DNA from: Pseudomonadota bacterium
Lineage (GTDB): Bacteria; Pseudomonadota; Alphaproteobacteria; Rhizobiales; Hyphomicrobiaceae
Direction: 5' to 3'
Length of the DNA: 9,628 nucleotides
Assembly: GCA_021816505.1 (NCBI GenBank)
Contig: JAKAXS010000080.1
Location: 1-9,628, forward strand
In this document: positions 1-7,507 of the stretch, piece by piece
Numbering within the stretch: position 1 is the first letter of the stretch
How the letters are laid out: every line of letters starts with the position of its first letter
Program-made: the position numbers and the translations under genes
Notes under the pieces: generated by a model
Databases searched by the model: none
What the model saw: the letters and a program-made list of their open reading frames with translations, nothing else
What the model was told of the DNA's origin: nothing

Positions 1-2157
1 CGCCGCCTGCGTCGGCGCCTCTCGCGCGAAGACGGCCACCGTCGACGTCGTCTGGCCGTAGCTACCGTCGGAGGTGTCGTCGGACAGGATGAGGCCTTCC
101 AGCCCCGCCACCAGCGGCTGCGTCGAGGCCAGCACACTGTCGAGGTCCAGGTAGCGGTTGGAGATATGCAGCACCGCGACGCCGCCCGGACGCAGCTTGG
201 CGCGGTACAGCTCCAGCGCCTCCTTCGTCATCAAATGCACCGGCACGGCGTCTGACGAGAACGCGTCGACGATGATCAGATCGAAGCTCTCGTCCTTCTC
301 CTTCGCGAGCGTCAGGCGCGCGTCACCCAGCACGACGTCGATCTCCGGCAGGCAATTGACCACGTACGTGAACTGCGGCGACGTGGCGATGCCGACGATC
401 ACGGGATCGATCTCGAAGAAGCGCCACGTCTCGTCGCCCTTGGCGTAGCAGGCGAGCGAACCGGCCCCCAGGCCGACAACGCCGTAGCGGCCCTTCTCGC
501 CCTTCTCCGCAAGCTTCGCGCGGATCAGCTCAATCGACTTCGCCATCGGCGACGTCGGGTGATAGTAGGTGCCCGGCGTGGTGTCGGCGACGATCTTATC
601 GTCGTTGTCGCGAATGCGCTGCGCGCCGTGCAGCGTCGTTCCGTGATTGAGGAGATTGAACTTGCCATCCTCCGACAGCATCACGCGATAGACGCCGAAA
701 TAGCTGCGCTGCGCCTGCCCGCGATGCACATCGGATGGCAAGGTCACGATCATCGCGCACATGACGAGCGCGGCCGCGGCCTGACGCATCGGGTATTGCC
801 ACAGCGCCAGCATCACGAGCGCCGCGATCAGCGTCATGCCCGCTGTCGCGCCGTAGCCGGCAAAATCGATATCGTTCCCGGTCGCGAGCCGTGCGCCGTA
901 GTAGAGGCCGACCGCGCCGACGAGCACGATGCCAAGCGAAATCGCCACTTCGCGAAGGTTGTCGCGGGCGCGTCTGATGACCCCCGGACGGCACGCCATC
1001 GTCAACGCCAGCAGCAGCGGATACTCATAGACTTCCGGAAACAGGGTCGGTGCGATCAGCGCTGCGAACAGACCGCCCAGCACGCCGCCGAACGACATCC
1101 ATAGATAGAACTCGGTCAGATACCGCGCAGCCGGGCGCGCCTCGTACAACGTGCGATGCGCGACGAGCGCCGACAGGAAGAACGCGACAACGCCCGCCCC
1201 AGCCGTCACCATCCATTTGTCGTGCTCGGTCTGCGCCAACTGCAGCAGCGCGACGATCACCGCCACGATGTGCAGGACCAGCAGCACCGGCATCGGGATC
1301 CACGCCCGCTCGCGGAACACCACGACGAACGTCAGGAGGTAGAGAGCGAGCGGTATCACCCAGATCAGCGGTGCCGAGGCGACGTCCGTTGCGATATGCG
1401 TCGTGAAGGCCGTGAGCAGCGCGGCCGGGATCATCGCCAAGCCGATCCATTGCGCGCGGTCGCCCCACGACGGATCGCCCGTTTCGTCCGTGGCGGTCGG
1501 CGCGACGCCGTCAGCCGCCGGCGCGCCGGACAGACGCACCAGATAGAAGCAAAACGCCAACGCCGTCATCAGGGCGACGAAGCCGATCGCCCACAGCGAG
1601 CTGAGAGATTTCAGGCCGAACACCGGCTCCAGCACGAACGGGTAACCCAGCAGCGCGATCAGGCTGCCGAGGTTGGACGCCGCGTAGAGGAAGTACGGGT
1701 CGCCGCCCTGCACGTGGCCGGTGCGCGCGAACCATGCCTGCATCAGCGGTGCATTGGCCGCGACGGCCATGAACGGAATGCCGATCGCAGCCGAGAACAG
1801 CCCCAGCTGCCATAGATACGGTCCATCGGTCGGCGGCTCTGCCCAACCGCTGGGCAACGCGATAGGCAGAAACAGCAGGGCCAGCAGGCACAAACCGAGA
1901 TGGACGAACCCCGTCATGGCGATCGGCACGCGCGCGATCAGCAGATGGGCGTAGCAGTATCCGGCCAGAAGCGCGGCCTGGAAGAAGCACAGCGCCACGG
2001 CCCATACCGACGGCGAGCCGCCGAGCAACGGCAGCACCATCTTGGCGAACATCGGCTGGATAGAAAAAAGCAGAAGCGCGGAGAGAAACGTCGTCGCCGT
2101 AAACGCCAGCAGCGTACCCGTGCCGGCGCGCTGCGCCACGGCCTGTGCCTCAGACAT
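1..2157 (-). CDS. Membrane protein fused to a spermidine-synthase-like methyltransferase-fold domain (3' end off the window)
   Basis: The frame is open for 719 codons from ATG 2157-2155 to base 1 with no stop, so the C-terminus lies outside the window. A good ribosome site, AAGGGAG on the minus strand (2163-2169), sits 5 bases before the ATG. Residues about 15-485 hold some 12-15 hydrophobic segments, beginning LLAFTATTFLSALLLFSIQP. The C-terminal part (from about 495) is a Rossmann-type polyamine synthase domain: nucleotide-binding loop VVGLGAGS at 560-567, FFEIDP just after it, GDAR at 611-614, and the hallmark DAFSSDAVPVHL at 631-642. This matches the 'fused MFS/spermidine synthase' family, usually around 700-800 residues, so little is probably missing. 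The family is widespread but its substrate is mostly unproven. No speD-like partner is visible, so classical spermidine synthesis is not supported. It is divergent from ruvX. Confidence 0.88.
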   Translation of the reverse strand, partial: MSEAQAVAQRAGTGTLLAFTATTFLSALLLFSIQPMFAKMVLPLLGGSPSVWAVALCFFQAALLAGYCYAHLLIARVPIAMTGFVHLGLCLLALLFLPIALPSGWAEPPTDGPYLWQLGLFSAAIGIPFMAVAANAPLMQAWFARTGHVQGGDPYFLYAASNLGSLIALLGYPFVLEPVFGLKSLSSLWAIGFVALMTALAFCFYLVRLSGAPAADGVAPTATDETGDPSWGDRAQWIGLAMIPAALLTAFTTHIATDVASAPLIWVIPLALYLLTFVVVFRERAWIPMPVLLVLHIVAVIVALLQLAQTEHDKWMVTAGAGVVAFFLSALVAHRTLYEARPAARYLTEFYLWMSFGGVLGGLFAALIAPTLFPEVYEYPLLLALTMACRPGVIRRARDNLREVAISLGIVLVGAVGLYYGARLATGNDIDFAGYGATAGMTLIAALVMLALWQYPMRQAAAALVMCAMIVTLPSDVHRGQAQRSYFGVYRVMLSEDGKFNLLNHGTTLHGAQRIRDNDDKIVADTTPGTYYHPTSPMAKSIELIRAKLAEKGEKGRYGVVGLGAGSLACYAKGDETWRFFEIDPVIVGIATSPQFTYVVNCLPEIDVVLGDARLTLAKEKDESFDLIIVDAFSSDAVPVHLMTKEALELYRAKLRPGGVAVLHISNRYLDLDSVLASTQPLVAGLEGLILSDDTSDGSYGQTTSTVAVFAREAPTQAA

Positions 2158-2364
2158 TCCGTCTCCCTTTTATGCCCTGACTTGAAGCCCTTACGCGTCA
2201 GGTCCAGCTATCCGGACTGCACCCTGCCGGGCCGAGCCACAAAGCGCAACCCACAATGATTTGCGCCGGATGAACCGCGAACCGTTACAAAAAGTTGCAG
2301 CGCGAATGCCTAAGCGTCGTCGAGAGGGATGGCTGGATCAATCGACCCCGTATAAGCAGTGCGC
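2158..2364. promoter_or_regulatory. Divergent intergenic region between the fused synthase and ruvX
   Basis: This 207-base stretch separates two genes reading away from each other and must hold both promoters. The clearest element is TATAAG at 2351-2356 facing ruvX. On the minus side only the ribosome site of the synthase gene is clear; I could not find a convincing -35/-10 pair. I see no riboswitch-like fold, tRNA or small gene. Confidence 0.5.
2351..2356 (+). promoter_or_regulatory. Candidate -10 element of ruvX, possibly giving a leaderless mRNA
   Basis: TATAAG ends 8 bases before ATG 2365. Transcription usually begins about 6-8 bases after a -10 box, which would place the mRNA 5' end at or next to the ATG. 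There is no Shine-Dalgarno sequence in the gap. No good -35 (TTGAC-like) lies 16-19 bases upstream, so the call rests on the -10 alone. Confidence 0.3.
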
Positions 2365-2865
2365 ATGACCCAAGACGCAGCGCCCACGCCTCCCTCCGGC
2401 CAGACACTCGACGACATCGTCGCATTCGTTGCGATGCTGGCACCATCGCGCCGGCTGATCGGCATCGATGCCGGCACCAAGACTCTGGGCCTGGCGCTAT
2501 CCGATCTCGCCCGCTTCATCGCTTCCCCGCTGGAAACCATTCAGCGAACCAAGTTCACGGCCGATGCGACCCGCCTGCTGCAAATCGCAGCCGAGCACGA
2601 CATCGCCGGCTTCGTGCTGGGCTGGCCCGTCAATCTCGACGGCACGATTGGCCCCCGCGCCCAGGCGACACGCGCATTTGCCCGCAATCTGAACAAGCTG
2701 ACGCCGCTGCCCATTTTCCTATGGGACGAGCGCCTGTCGACGGCCGAGGCCGAACGCATGTTGATCGCCGCGGACGCCAGCCGCAAACGCCGCGCCGACG
2801 TCATCGACAAGCTGGCCGCCACGATTATTTTGCAGGGCGCGCTCAACCGCATACGCAATCTGTAG
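2365..2865 (+). CDS. ruvX: Pre-16S rRNA processing nuclease / Holliday junction resolvase-like RuvX (YqgF)
   Basis: This 166-residue protein has the RNase H-like fold of the YqgF/RuvX family, implicated in maturation of the 16S rRNA 5' end. Visible motifs in order: GIDAGTKTLGLALSD (33-47) with the first acidic residue D35, LGWPVNLDG in the middle, WDERLSTAEAERML with E122, and DVIDKLAATIILQ with D148. These carry the expected catalytic acidic residues. It has about 28 extra N-terminal residues compared with the typical 138-residue bacterial protein; such extensions occur in alphaproteobacteria. GTG 2359 is an alternative start two codons upstream, and TAA 2353-2355 closes the frame above it. 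Neither start has a Shine-Dalgarno site. The PcfJ-like gene follows after 164 bases on the same strand, and co-transcription is uncertain. Confidence 0.95.
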   Translation: MTQDAAPTPPSGQTLDDIVAFVAMLAPSRRLIGIDAGTKTLGLALSDLARFIASPLETIQRTKFTADATRLLQIAAEHDIAGFVLGWPVNLDGTIGPRAQATRAFARNLNKLTPLPIFLWDERLSTAEAERMLIAADASRKRRADVIDKLAATIILQGALNRIRNL

Positions 2866-3020
2866 GGCCACGAGCCGGTCGGAAATATTTTTCACGAGCG
2901 GCGGCTGCGGCTTATCGCGTTTGCGACGACCTGTCCCGCCCCGCGTCGCACCCACGCCGCAATGCCGGTCAACGATCCCTCTCCGTGGCCGAACGTTTGG
3001 CGTCAGTGCCGCGCGCGTAC

Positions 3021-3025
3021 AGGAA
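3021..3025 (+). promoter_or_regulatory. Ribosome binding site that selects the PcfJ-like start
   Basis: AGGAA lies 4 bases before ATG 3030. The reading frame is open far upstream, through the whole of ruvX in another frame, so frame openness does not define the start. This site, and the fact that an upstream start would soon run into ruvX, favour 3030. GTG 2985 is the nearest alternative and has no comparable site. Confidence 0.6.
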
Positions 3026-3029
3026 CGCA

Positions 3030-4244
3030 ATGCGTAGCAGTAACGATACCGTCGATGCCCCCGTTCCCGTCCGTCAGAAGCAGACGGCACCTGCGCCCAC
3101 TTACGCCGACAGCGAGATTGCGGCGCGCTTCAATCCGAAGGTCCGTCCGGCTCTGCGCCGGTTCATAGCTTCTTCGCCGCGCGCTGTGGATCTCGCGCAT
3201 GTCTTTCCCGGCGCGGCCTACGTCATCGCCTCAAAAGGCGTCGCGGCTCCCGAGATTGAGAAAGCCAAGCGGCTCACGCTCGAGGGTGCGCCGTTGCGCG
3301 ACGTCGCGCGAACGCTTGGGTTGCCGTTGTGGCTGCGGCGCCTGCCGCCCGAGGCATTCCGAGCGGCGCTGTCGCCACTGCCCGCGTCGGAAATGTTCAC
3401 GCGCCGCATCGCCAACCACCTGCCCGTGCCCGCAGCGGAGAGCGCATTCTGGCTGTCGTCCGTCGGCTTCGCCGCCAAGGCTTGCGACGAATACTTCGCC
3501 TTGTGGCTCGCCGGGCAGCGCATTTTCATGGATCAGCATCGCGATCCCGAGCGCCTGTTCGCGATCCTCGCGGCTTACGCCTGGTTCTCGGGCGCCGAGC
3601 GCACGCGCGGGCACAACCTGATCGTGACGCCGTGGCGCCCCGAGATGGCGTTCGACACCGCCGTCTGCGCGGCCAAGAGCTGGCTCAACCGCGTCCGTCT
3701 CACGCTGCAGCTGCGTGAAGGCGTCGTCACCGATGCTTGGCTGATGCCTGGCGAAGTGCACGGCCTCACCTTCAACCCGCTGCTGTCTGCCGCCGAAATC
3801 CTGGCCGAAGCGCGGGCGATGCAGAACTGCGCGGATCAGTATTCGGACCGGATCGCGCGCGACAAATGCCGTCTCTTCTCTGTTCGCCGCCGCGGCATCC
3901 GCGTCGCCACATTGGAGATCGGCCCGCACGCGCGCGAGCCGCATATGCTCGCCATCAATCAGCTGAAGGCGCGGCACAATCTGCCGGCCGCCGGCGAAAT
4001 CTGGCAGACGGCGCATGCCTGGATGGCGACACAGCCCGACCTGCGACGCACCCCGCCTCTCACAGTGCCCGATCGCCCGCTGAATGCGGCCGCCTGGTCC
4101 GCCCTTCTTCAACCCTACCGCACGGCCAAGTCCGGCGCCCGCTGGCTCGCCGCAAAGCCAACCGCCGAAGCGTTCGAAGGGCTCGACAGGCACATGGCCG
4201 ATCTCGCTCGGCGGGGCGGCGTCTCCTCCTGGCTCTTCACGTGA
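3030..4244 (+). CDS. PcfJ-like domain protein, function unknown
   Basis: This protein has 404 residues. The C-terminal third carries the PcfJ-like signature: AMQNCADQYSDRI with C267 and Y271 (family form HCvxsYadr), LFSVRRRGIRVATLEI with E296, then INQLKARHN with Q311 and N317, followed by a W-rich helix (EIWQTAHAWM). PcfJ takes its name from the enterococcal conjugative plasmid pCF10, but relatives are common on chromosomes and no biochemical activity is established. The N-terminal 240 residues are mostly helical, rich in Arg, Ala and Trp, and unrecognised by me. There is no signal peptide or membrane segment, so it is probably cytoplasmic. No conjugation or plasmid gene is nearby. Base composition resembles its neighbours, arguing against recent transfer. 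It is followed 40 bases later by the REP-like array. The family call is fairly sure; the role is unknown. Confidence 0.75.
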   Translation: MRSSNDTVDAPVPVRQKQTAPAPTYADSEIAARFNPKVRPALRRFIASSPRAVDLAHVFPGAAYVIASKGVAAPEIEKAKRLTLEGAPLRDVARTLGLPLWLRRLPPEAFRAALSPLPASEMFTRRIANHLPVPAAESAFWLSSVGFAAKACDEYFALWLAGQRIFMDQHRDPERLFAILAAYAWFSGAERTRGHNLIVTPWRPEMAFDTAVCAAKSWLNRVRLTLQLREGVVTDAWLMPGEVHGLTFNPLLSAAEILAEARAMQNCADQYSDRIARDKCRLFSVRRRGIRVATLEIGPHAREPHMLAINQLKARHNLPAAGEIWQTAHAWMATQPDLRRTPPLTVPDRPLNAAAWSALLQPYRTAKSGARWLAAKPTAEAFEGLDRHMADLARRGGVSSWLFT

Positions 4245-4284
4245 ATGCTTCGCCACGCGCGTGCGCCACGTAAAAGCACAGCCT

Positions 4285-4404
4285 CCACCCTCACGTCCTG
4301 GCCGGGCTTGACCCGGCCATCCAGAGCAACAGCTTCCAACGTCTCATGTGTGGCCCTGGATGGCCGCCTCGGAGGGCGGCCATGACGTGGGGAGAGTGAG
4401 GCAT
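4285..4404 (+). repeat. BIME-like repeat, unit A (two inverted REP hairpins)
   Basis: The unit contains two GC-rich hairpins. The first has an 8-base-pair stem TGGCCGGG/CCCGGCCA with loop CTTGA (4299-4319). The second has a 9-base-pair stem ATGGCCGCC/GGCGGCCAT with a 6-base loop (4360-4383). The second, read on the other strand, has the same flanks as the first (CACGTC before, CATCCAG after), so the two are inverted copies of one REP family. That is the arrangement of a bacterial interspersed mosaic element. It starts 40 bases past the PcfJ-like stop and could shape the 3' end of that mRNA. Confidence 0.85.
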
Positions 4405-4529
4405 CCCATAATAGGCGTGACGCTTAGCCGACGTGTCACGTTTGGAAGGACGACACGACGGCAGACTGGCTCTAACGAACCATCATGCATCAATGCCACG
4501 ACGCGCCGTCGCCCAAAAAATGCGACGCA

Positions 4530-4649
4530 CCACCCTCACGTCCTGGCCGGGCTTGACCCGGCCATCCAGAGCAACAGCTTCCAACGTCTCATGTGTGGCC
4601 CTGGATGGCCGCCTCGGAGGGCGGCCATGACGTGGGGAGAGTGAGGCAT
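4530..4649 (+). repeat. BIME-like repeat, unit B, identical to unit A
   Basis: It matches 4285-4404 base for base over 120 positions, offset 245. Its hairpins are at 4544-4564 and 4605-4628. Identity breaks at once on the right (C after unit A, A after unit B). Perfect identity next to diverged spacers points to recent duplication or gene conversion of the hairpin unit. Confidence 0.87.
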
Positions 4650-4809
4650 ACCAAGTCGGGCGCCACGCCTAGCAAGCGACACGCAGAAGACGCCCTGACG
4701 GCAGTCTGGACAGCTACAGCTACAGGCGTGTCACGCGCAGACTGGCAAGCCGCACAACAAGCTTCCATGCATCGGGCCGCAACGCGCAGCGTCGTATGAA
4801 TGCAAGGCA

Positions 4810-4850
4810 CCACCCCTCCCGTCCTGGCCGGGCTTGACCCGGCCATCCAG
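4810..4850 (+). repeat. Partial REP-like unit C (first hairpin only)
   Basis: This copy keeps the left part of the unit, with the same 8-base-pair hairpin at 4825-4845 and the CCATCCAG flank. It differs slightly in the lead-in and lacks the second, inverted hairpin. After 4850 the sequence departs from units A and B. It ends 38 bases before the upstream ATG 4889 and 137 bases before the preferred DUF599 start. Confidence 0.78.
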
Positions 4851-4987
4851 GGCTACAGGCGCGGCATCAGCCGGAGCCTTCTCCATCAATGACCGAGCAA
4901 TGCCGCCAGGGCGGCGGGCAGCTTGACAGAAAGGCACCAGCCCTGCTTTGCCTGTCGGCATACGATGTGGGACGCCGGACACGCCTG

Positions 4988-5758
4988 ATGGACCTGCCGC
5001 TATCTTCACTGGACTGCATCGCGCTCGCATGGTTTGGGCTGCTCGTGATCGGCTACAAGCTCGTCGGCATGATCCCGGCGGTCGAGAAGCGAAACATCAT
5101 CGCCGCCGTGCAGGCCCAGCGCTATCGGTGGATGCACACCATGGTCCGCCGCGACAATCGCGTGGTCGACACGTTCGTGGTCGGCAATCTGGGACAGGGC
5201 AACGCGTTCTTCGCCTCCACCAGCGCCATCGCGCTCGGCGGATTGACCACGGTGCTGGGCAAGGGCGAGTCCGCACGCGAGGTCATGCAGCAGCTGCCCT
5301 ACGCCGCGCCGATGCCGCCGCTGCTGTGGGAGCTCAAGGTCATCTTCATGGCCAGCATCTTCGTCTACGCGTTCTTCAAGTTCGCGTGGGCTTTCCGCAT
5401 GTCGCACTATACCGGCATCATGATCGGCGCGACGCCGCTGCTGACGGCCGCTACCGAACGCCAGTGCAATGAGCACGCGCATCGCTGTGCCATCATCAGC
5501 GGGCTGGCGGCCGAGCACTCGTCCAGCGGCCTGCGCGCATTCTACTATTCGATTGCCGCGCTCGCCTGGTTCTTTCACCCCGTTTTGTTCATCGCCGCCA
5601 CCACCTGGGTGTTGCTGATCCTGACGCGGCGCGACTACTTCTCCATATCCCGCGCCGTGCTCGCCGAGGAGAACGATCTTTCGACGGCGCAGTATCCCGG
5701 TCTGGCCGGCGAGGCAGCCCGCACCGCAGCCAAAATCGACACGGGCGGCGGGCTCTGA
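4988..5758 (+). CDS. DUF599 family membrane protein
   Basis: This protein has 256 residues in the DUF599 family, whose function is unknown. Family features seen: a first membrane segment at about 8-26, the basic stretch MVRRDNRVVDTFVVGNLGQGNAFFAST (52-78) leading into a second segment (72-91), a third segment ending in KFAWAFR (about 115-137), and a last one, FYYSIAALAWFFHPVLF onward (185-212), followed by RRDYFS. That gives four membrane segments and an inner-membrane location. I chose ATG 4988 because it puts the start just before the first segment, as is usual in the family. ATG 4889 in the same frame would add 33 residues without recognisable features. Neither start has a strong ribosome site. 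It ends one base from the stop of the convergent aidB-like gene. No co-transcribed partner suggests a role. Confidence 0.85.
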   Translation: MDLPLSSLDCIALAWFGLLVIGYKLVGMIPAVEKRNIIAAVQAQRYRWMHTMVRRDNRVVDTFVVGNLGQGNAFFASTSAIALGGLTTVLGKGESAREVMQQLPYAAPMPPLLWELKVIFMASIFVYAFFKFAWAFRMSHYTGIMIGATPLLTAATERQCNEHAHRCAIISGLAAEHSSSGLRAFYYSIAALAWFFHPVLFIAATTWVLLILTRRDYFSISRAVLAEENDLSTAQYPGLAGEAARTAAKIDTGGGL

Positions 5759-5759
5759 C

Positions 5760-7460
5760 CTAGGCCCGGTTCGGCGTGGCGCGCGCCAGGATCGCCGTCT
5801 TGTCGGCCCAATCGAGACCCTGGCCATACGTGAAACGCGGGATCGAGCCCATGCGGGTCGCGATGAACGCATCCGCCACGGCAGCGGGCGCATGCGCGCG
5901 CAGAATGGTACCGGCGGCCAGCACAGCCAGACCTTCGACCAGCGAACGCGCACGCACGTCGAGAAGCCGCGGCTCCTGCAGGATCGCCTCCAGCCGCGCG
6001 TGAGCCGCTGTCAGATGGGCATCGTCGCCCGCAGCCTGCTTCAACTCGTCCATAACCGCTTCGACCGCTTCTCCGTCGCGCTGCAGAACACGGAGCACGT
6101 CAAGTGCCATGACGTTCCCCGATCCTTCCCAGATCGCGTTGACAGGCACCTCACGATAAAGCCGCGCCAGCCCGTGGTCTTCCACGTAGCTGTTGCCACC
6201 CAGGCATTCCATCGCCTCATAGACGACGGACGGCGCGATCTTGCACACCCAGTATTTCGTGATCGGCGTCATCAGCCGCCGCCAGGCCGCGGCCCGCTGA
6301 TCGGATGCGCGATCGAACGACCGCGCAAGGCGGAACGCCAGTGCCGTCGCGGCCTCCACGTCGAGCGCGAGATCGGCCAGCACCTCCATCATCAGCGGCT
6401 GGCTGGCGAGCTTCGACCCGAAGACCGAGCGATGCTCCGTGGAATGGATGGCCTGCGCCACCGCGCGCCGCATCATTCCCGCAGACGACACCGCGCAGTC
6501 GAGCCGCGTGTACGTCACCATCTCGATGATGTTCGGCACGCCGCGCCCTTCCTCGCCGATCAGCCACGCATGCGCGCCATGGAATTCGACCTCCGAGGAC
6601 GCATTCGAGCGATTGCCCAGCTTGTCCTTCAGTCGCTGGAACTGCAGGCCGTTGACGCTTCCGTCCGGCAGGAAGCGCGGCATCAGGAAACAGGACAGCC
6701 CCTTTTCCGCCTGCGCCAGCACGAGGAAAGCGTCCGACATCGGCGCCGACATGAACCACTTGTGGCCGTCGAGGATGTATTCGGTACCCGGCCCGCCCTT
6801 GCCGCTTGCCGGCCGCGCGCGCGTGGTATTGGCCCGGACATCCGTGCCGCCTTGCCGCTCCGTCATGCCCATGCCGATCGTCACGGCGGTCTTTTCGGGA
6901 AAGGGCAGGAACCGACGGTCGTAGGTCCTGGGAAGTATCTTCGGCAGCCACTCTGCCGCGATTTCAGGTTGCAGCAACAGCGTAGGCACGGCGGCATTCG
7001 TCATCGTGACGGGACAGCAGTGCCCCGCCTCCATCTGCGCCGCCATGTAGCAACCCGCCGCCCGTATGACGTGTGCACCCGCCTTCGGCGATCCGCCGGC
7101 GGCCGCGTGATGCGCCCAGACGGAGGAATGCAGACCCTCCCCGCAGCTGATCTCCATCAGCGCGTGATAGGCCGGATGAAATTCGACGGTATCCAAGCGC
7201 TCCCCGGCCGGGCCGAACGTCCTCAGCCGGGGCGGGTTCTCATTGGCGAGACGCGCCGATTCCAGACTGTCGGCGGAGCCACAGATCTGCCCGAACGCGG
7301 TCAACGCCTTCACGGCGCGCCCGCCGCCCTCGCGCTGCACGGTGTCGCCCAGCGCGGCATCCGACGTGAAAAGATTGACGCCGGCGAACGGCGGCGGCTG
7401 GTTCGACTGGTCCGCGGCGGCAGCAGCGCCGGAGGTCGCATTTATCGTGTGCAGGTTCAT
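5760..7460 (-). CDS. aidB: AidB-type acyl-CoA dehydrogenase family protein (alkylation response homologue)
   Basis: This 566-residue flavoprotein aligns along its whole length, by recollection, with E. coli AidB (about 540 residues). Shared stretches include SLESARLANENPP, AGHCCPVTMTNAAVP, the flavin-site segment GMGMTERQGGTDV (196-208), KLGNRSNAS (280-288) and YREVPVNAIWEGSGN. E445 in WEGSGN matches the acyl-CoA dehydrogenase catalytic glutamate (E425 in E. coli). R457, twelve residues on in LDVLRVL, matches R437, implicated in DNA binding. The final 110 residues are the C-terminal helical extension typical of AidB. E. coli AidB is induced by the Ada response and binds FAD and DNA, but its reaction is disputed. 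No ada, alkA or alkB is in the window. The gene is divergent from pyrB across 86 bases and convergent with DUF599. The start matches the family N-terminus, with no clear ribosome site. Confidence 0.92.
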   Translation of the reverse strand: MNLHTINATSGAAAAADQSNQPPPFAGVNLFTSDAALGDTVQREGGGRAVKALTAFGQICGSADSLESARLANENPPRLRTFGPAGERLDTVEFHPAYHALMEISCGEGLHSSVWAHHAAAGGSPKAGAHVIRAAGCYMAAQMEAGHCCPVTMTNAAVPTLLLQPEIAAEWLPKILPRTYDRRFLPFPEKTAVTIGMGMTERQGGTDVRANTTRARPASGKGGPGTEYILDGHKWFMSAPMSDAFLVLAQAEKGLSCFLMPRFLPDGSVNGLQFQRLKDKLGNRSNASSEVEFHGAHAWLIGEEGRGVPNIIEMVTYTRLDCAVSSAGMMRRAVAQAIHSTEHRSVFGSKLASQPLMMEVLADLALDVEAATALAFRLARSFDRASDQRAAAWRRLMTPITKYWVCKIAPSVVYEAMECLGGNSYVEDHGLARLYREVPVNAIWEGSGNVMALDVLRVLQRDGEAVEAVMDELKQAAGDDAHLTAAHARLEAILQEPRLLDVRARSLVEGLAVLAAGTILRAHAPAAVADAFIATRMGSIPRFTYGQGLDWADKTAILARATPNRA

Positions 7461-7507
7461 GGACGCGATTCATTCACTTTAAATGGCGTCAGCAAGGCGA
7501 TGGCGGG

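Larger units (their letters stand above)
4245..4987. other. Gene-free stretch carrying a tandem REP/BIME-like repeat array
   Basis: This 743-base interval between the PcfJ-like and DUF599 genes holds two identical 120-base units 245 bases apart and a third, partial unit whose first hairpin lies 281 bases after that of the second. The spacers are also related: GACGGCAG(A/T)CTGG recurs at 4457-4469 and 4697-4709, and CATGCATC at 4484-4491 and 4766-4773. The ancestral tandem unit was therefore about 245-280 bases, with the hairpin part kept identical and the spacer drifting. The short open frames here are translations of the palindromes. No protein gene or RNA gene is supported. Confidence 0.8.

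Noticed and set aside
559..2259. Several plus-strand frames opposite the fused synthase (for example 559-1104 and 1156-1815).
   Set aside because: Arg/Gln/His-rich translations typical of shadows. The minus frame is continuous for 719 codons with strong motifs.
2295..3029. A possible 245-residue N-terminal extension of the PcfJ-like protein in an open frame running back across ruvX.
   Set aside because: It overlaps a clear ruvX in another frame and its translation is the Arg/Pro-rich type seen in GC-rich shadow frames. The ribosome site before ATG 3030 gives a better start.
2866..3029. A possible intrinsic terminator after ruvX near the T-run at about 2887-2891.
   Set aside because: No stable stem lies directly before the T-run, and the GC-rich part after it does not form a clean hairpin.
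3231..4256. A 341-codon antisense frame over the PcfJ-like gene.
   Set aside because: Low-complexity Arg/Gly/Glu composition, no motif, and complete overlap with a frame carrying the PcfJ-like signature.
4348..4799. Short open frames with MWPWMAASEGGHDVG and LAGLDPAIQ peptides.
   Set aside because: They translate the REP-like palindromes directly and repeat with the DNA units. Such peptides are a known annotation artefact of these repeats.
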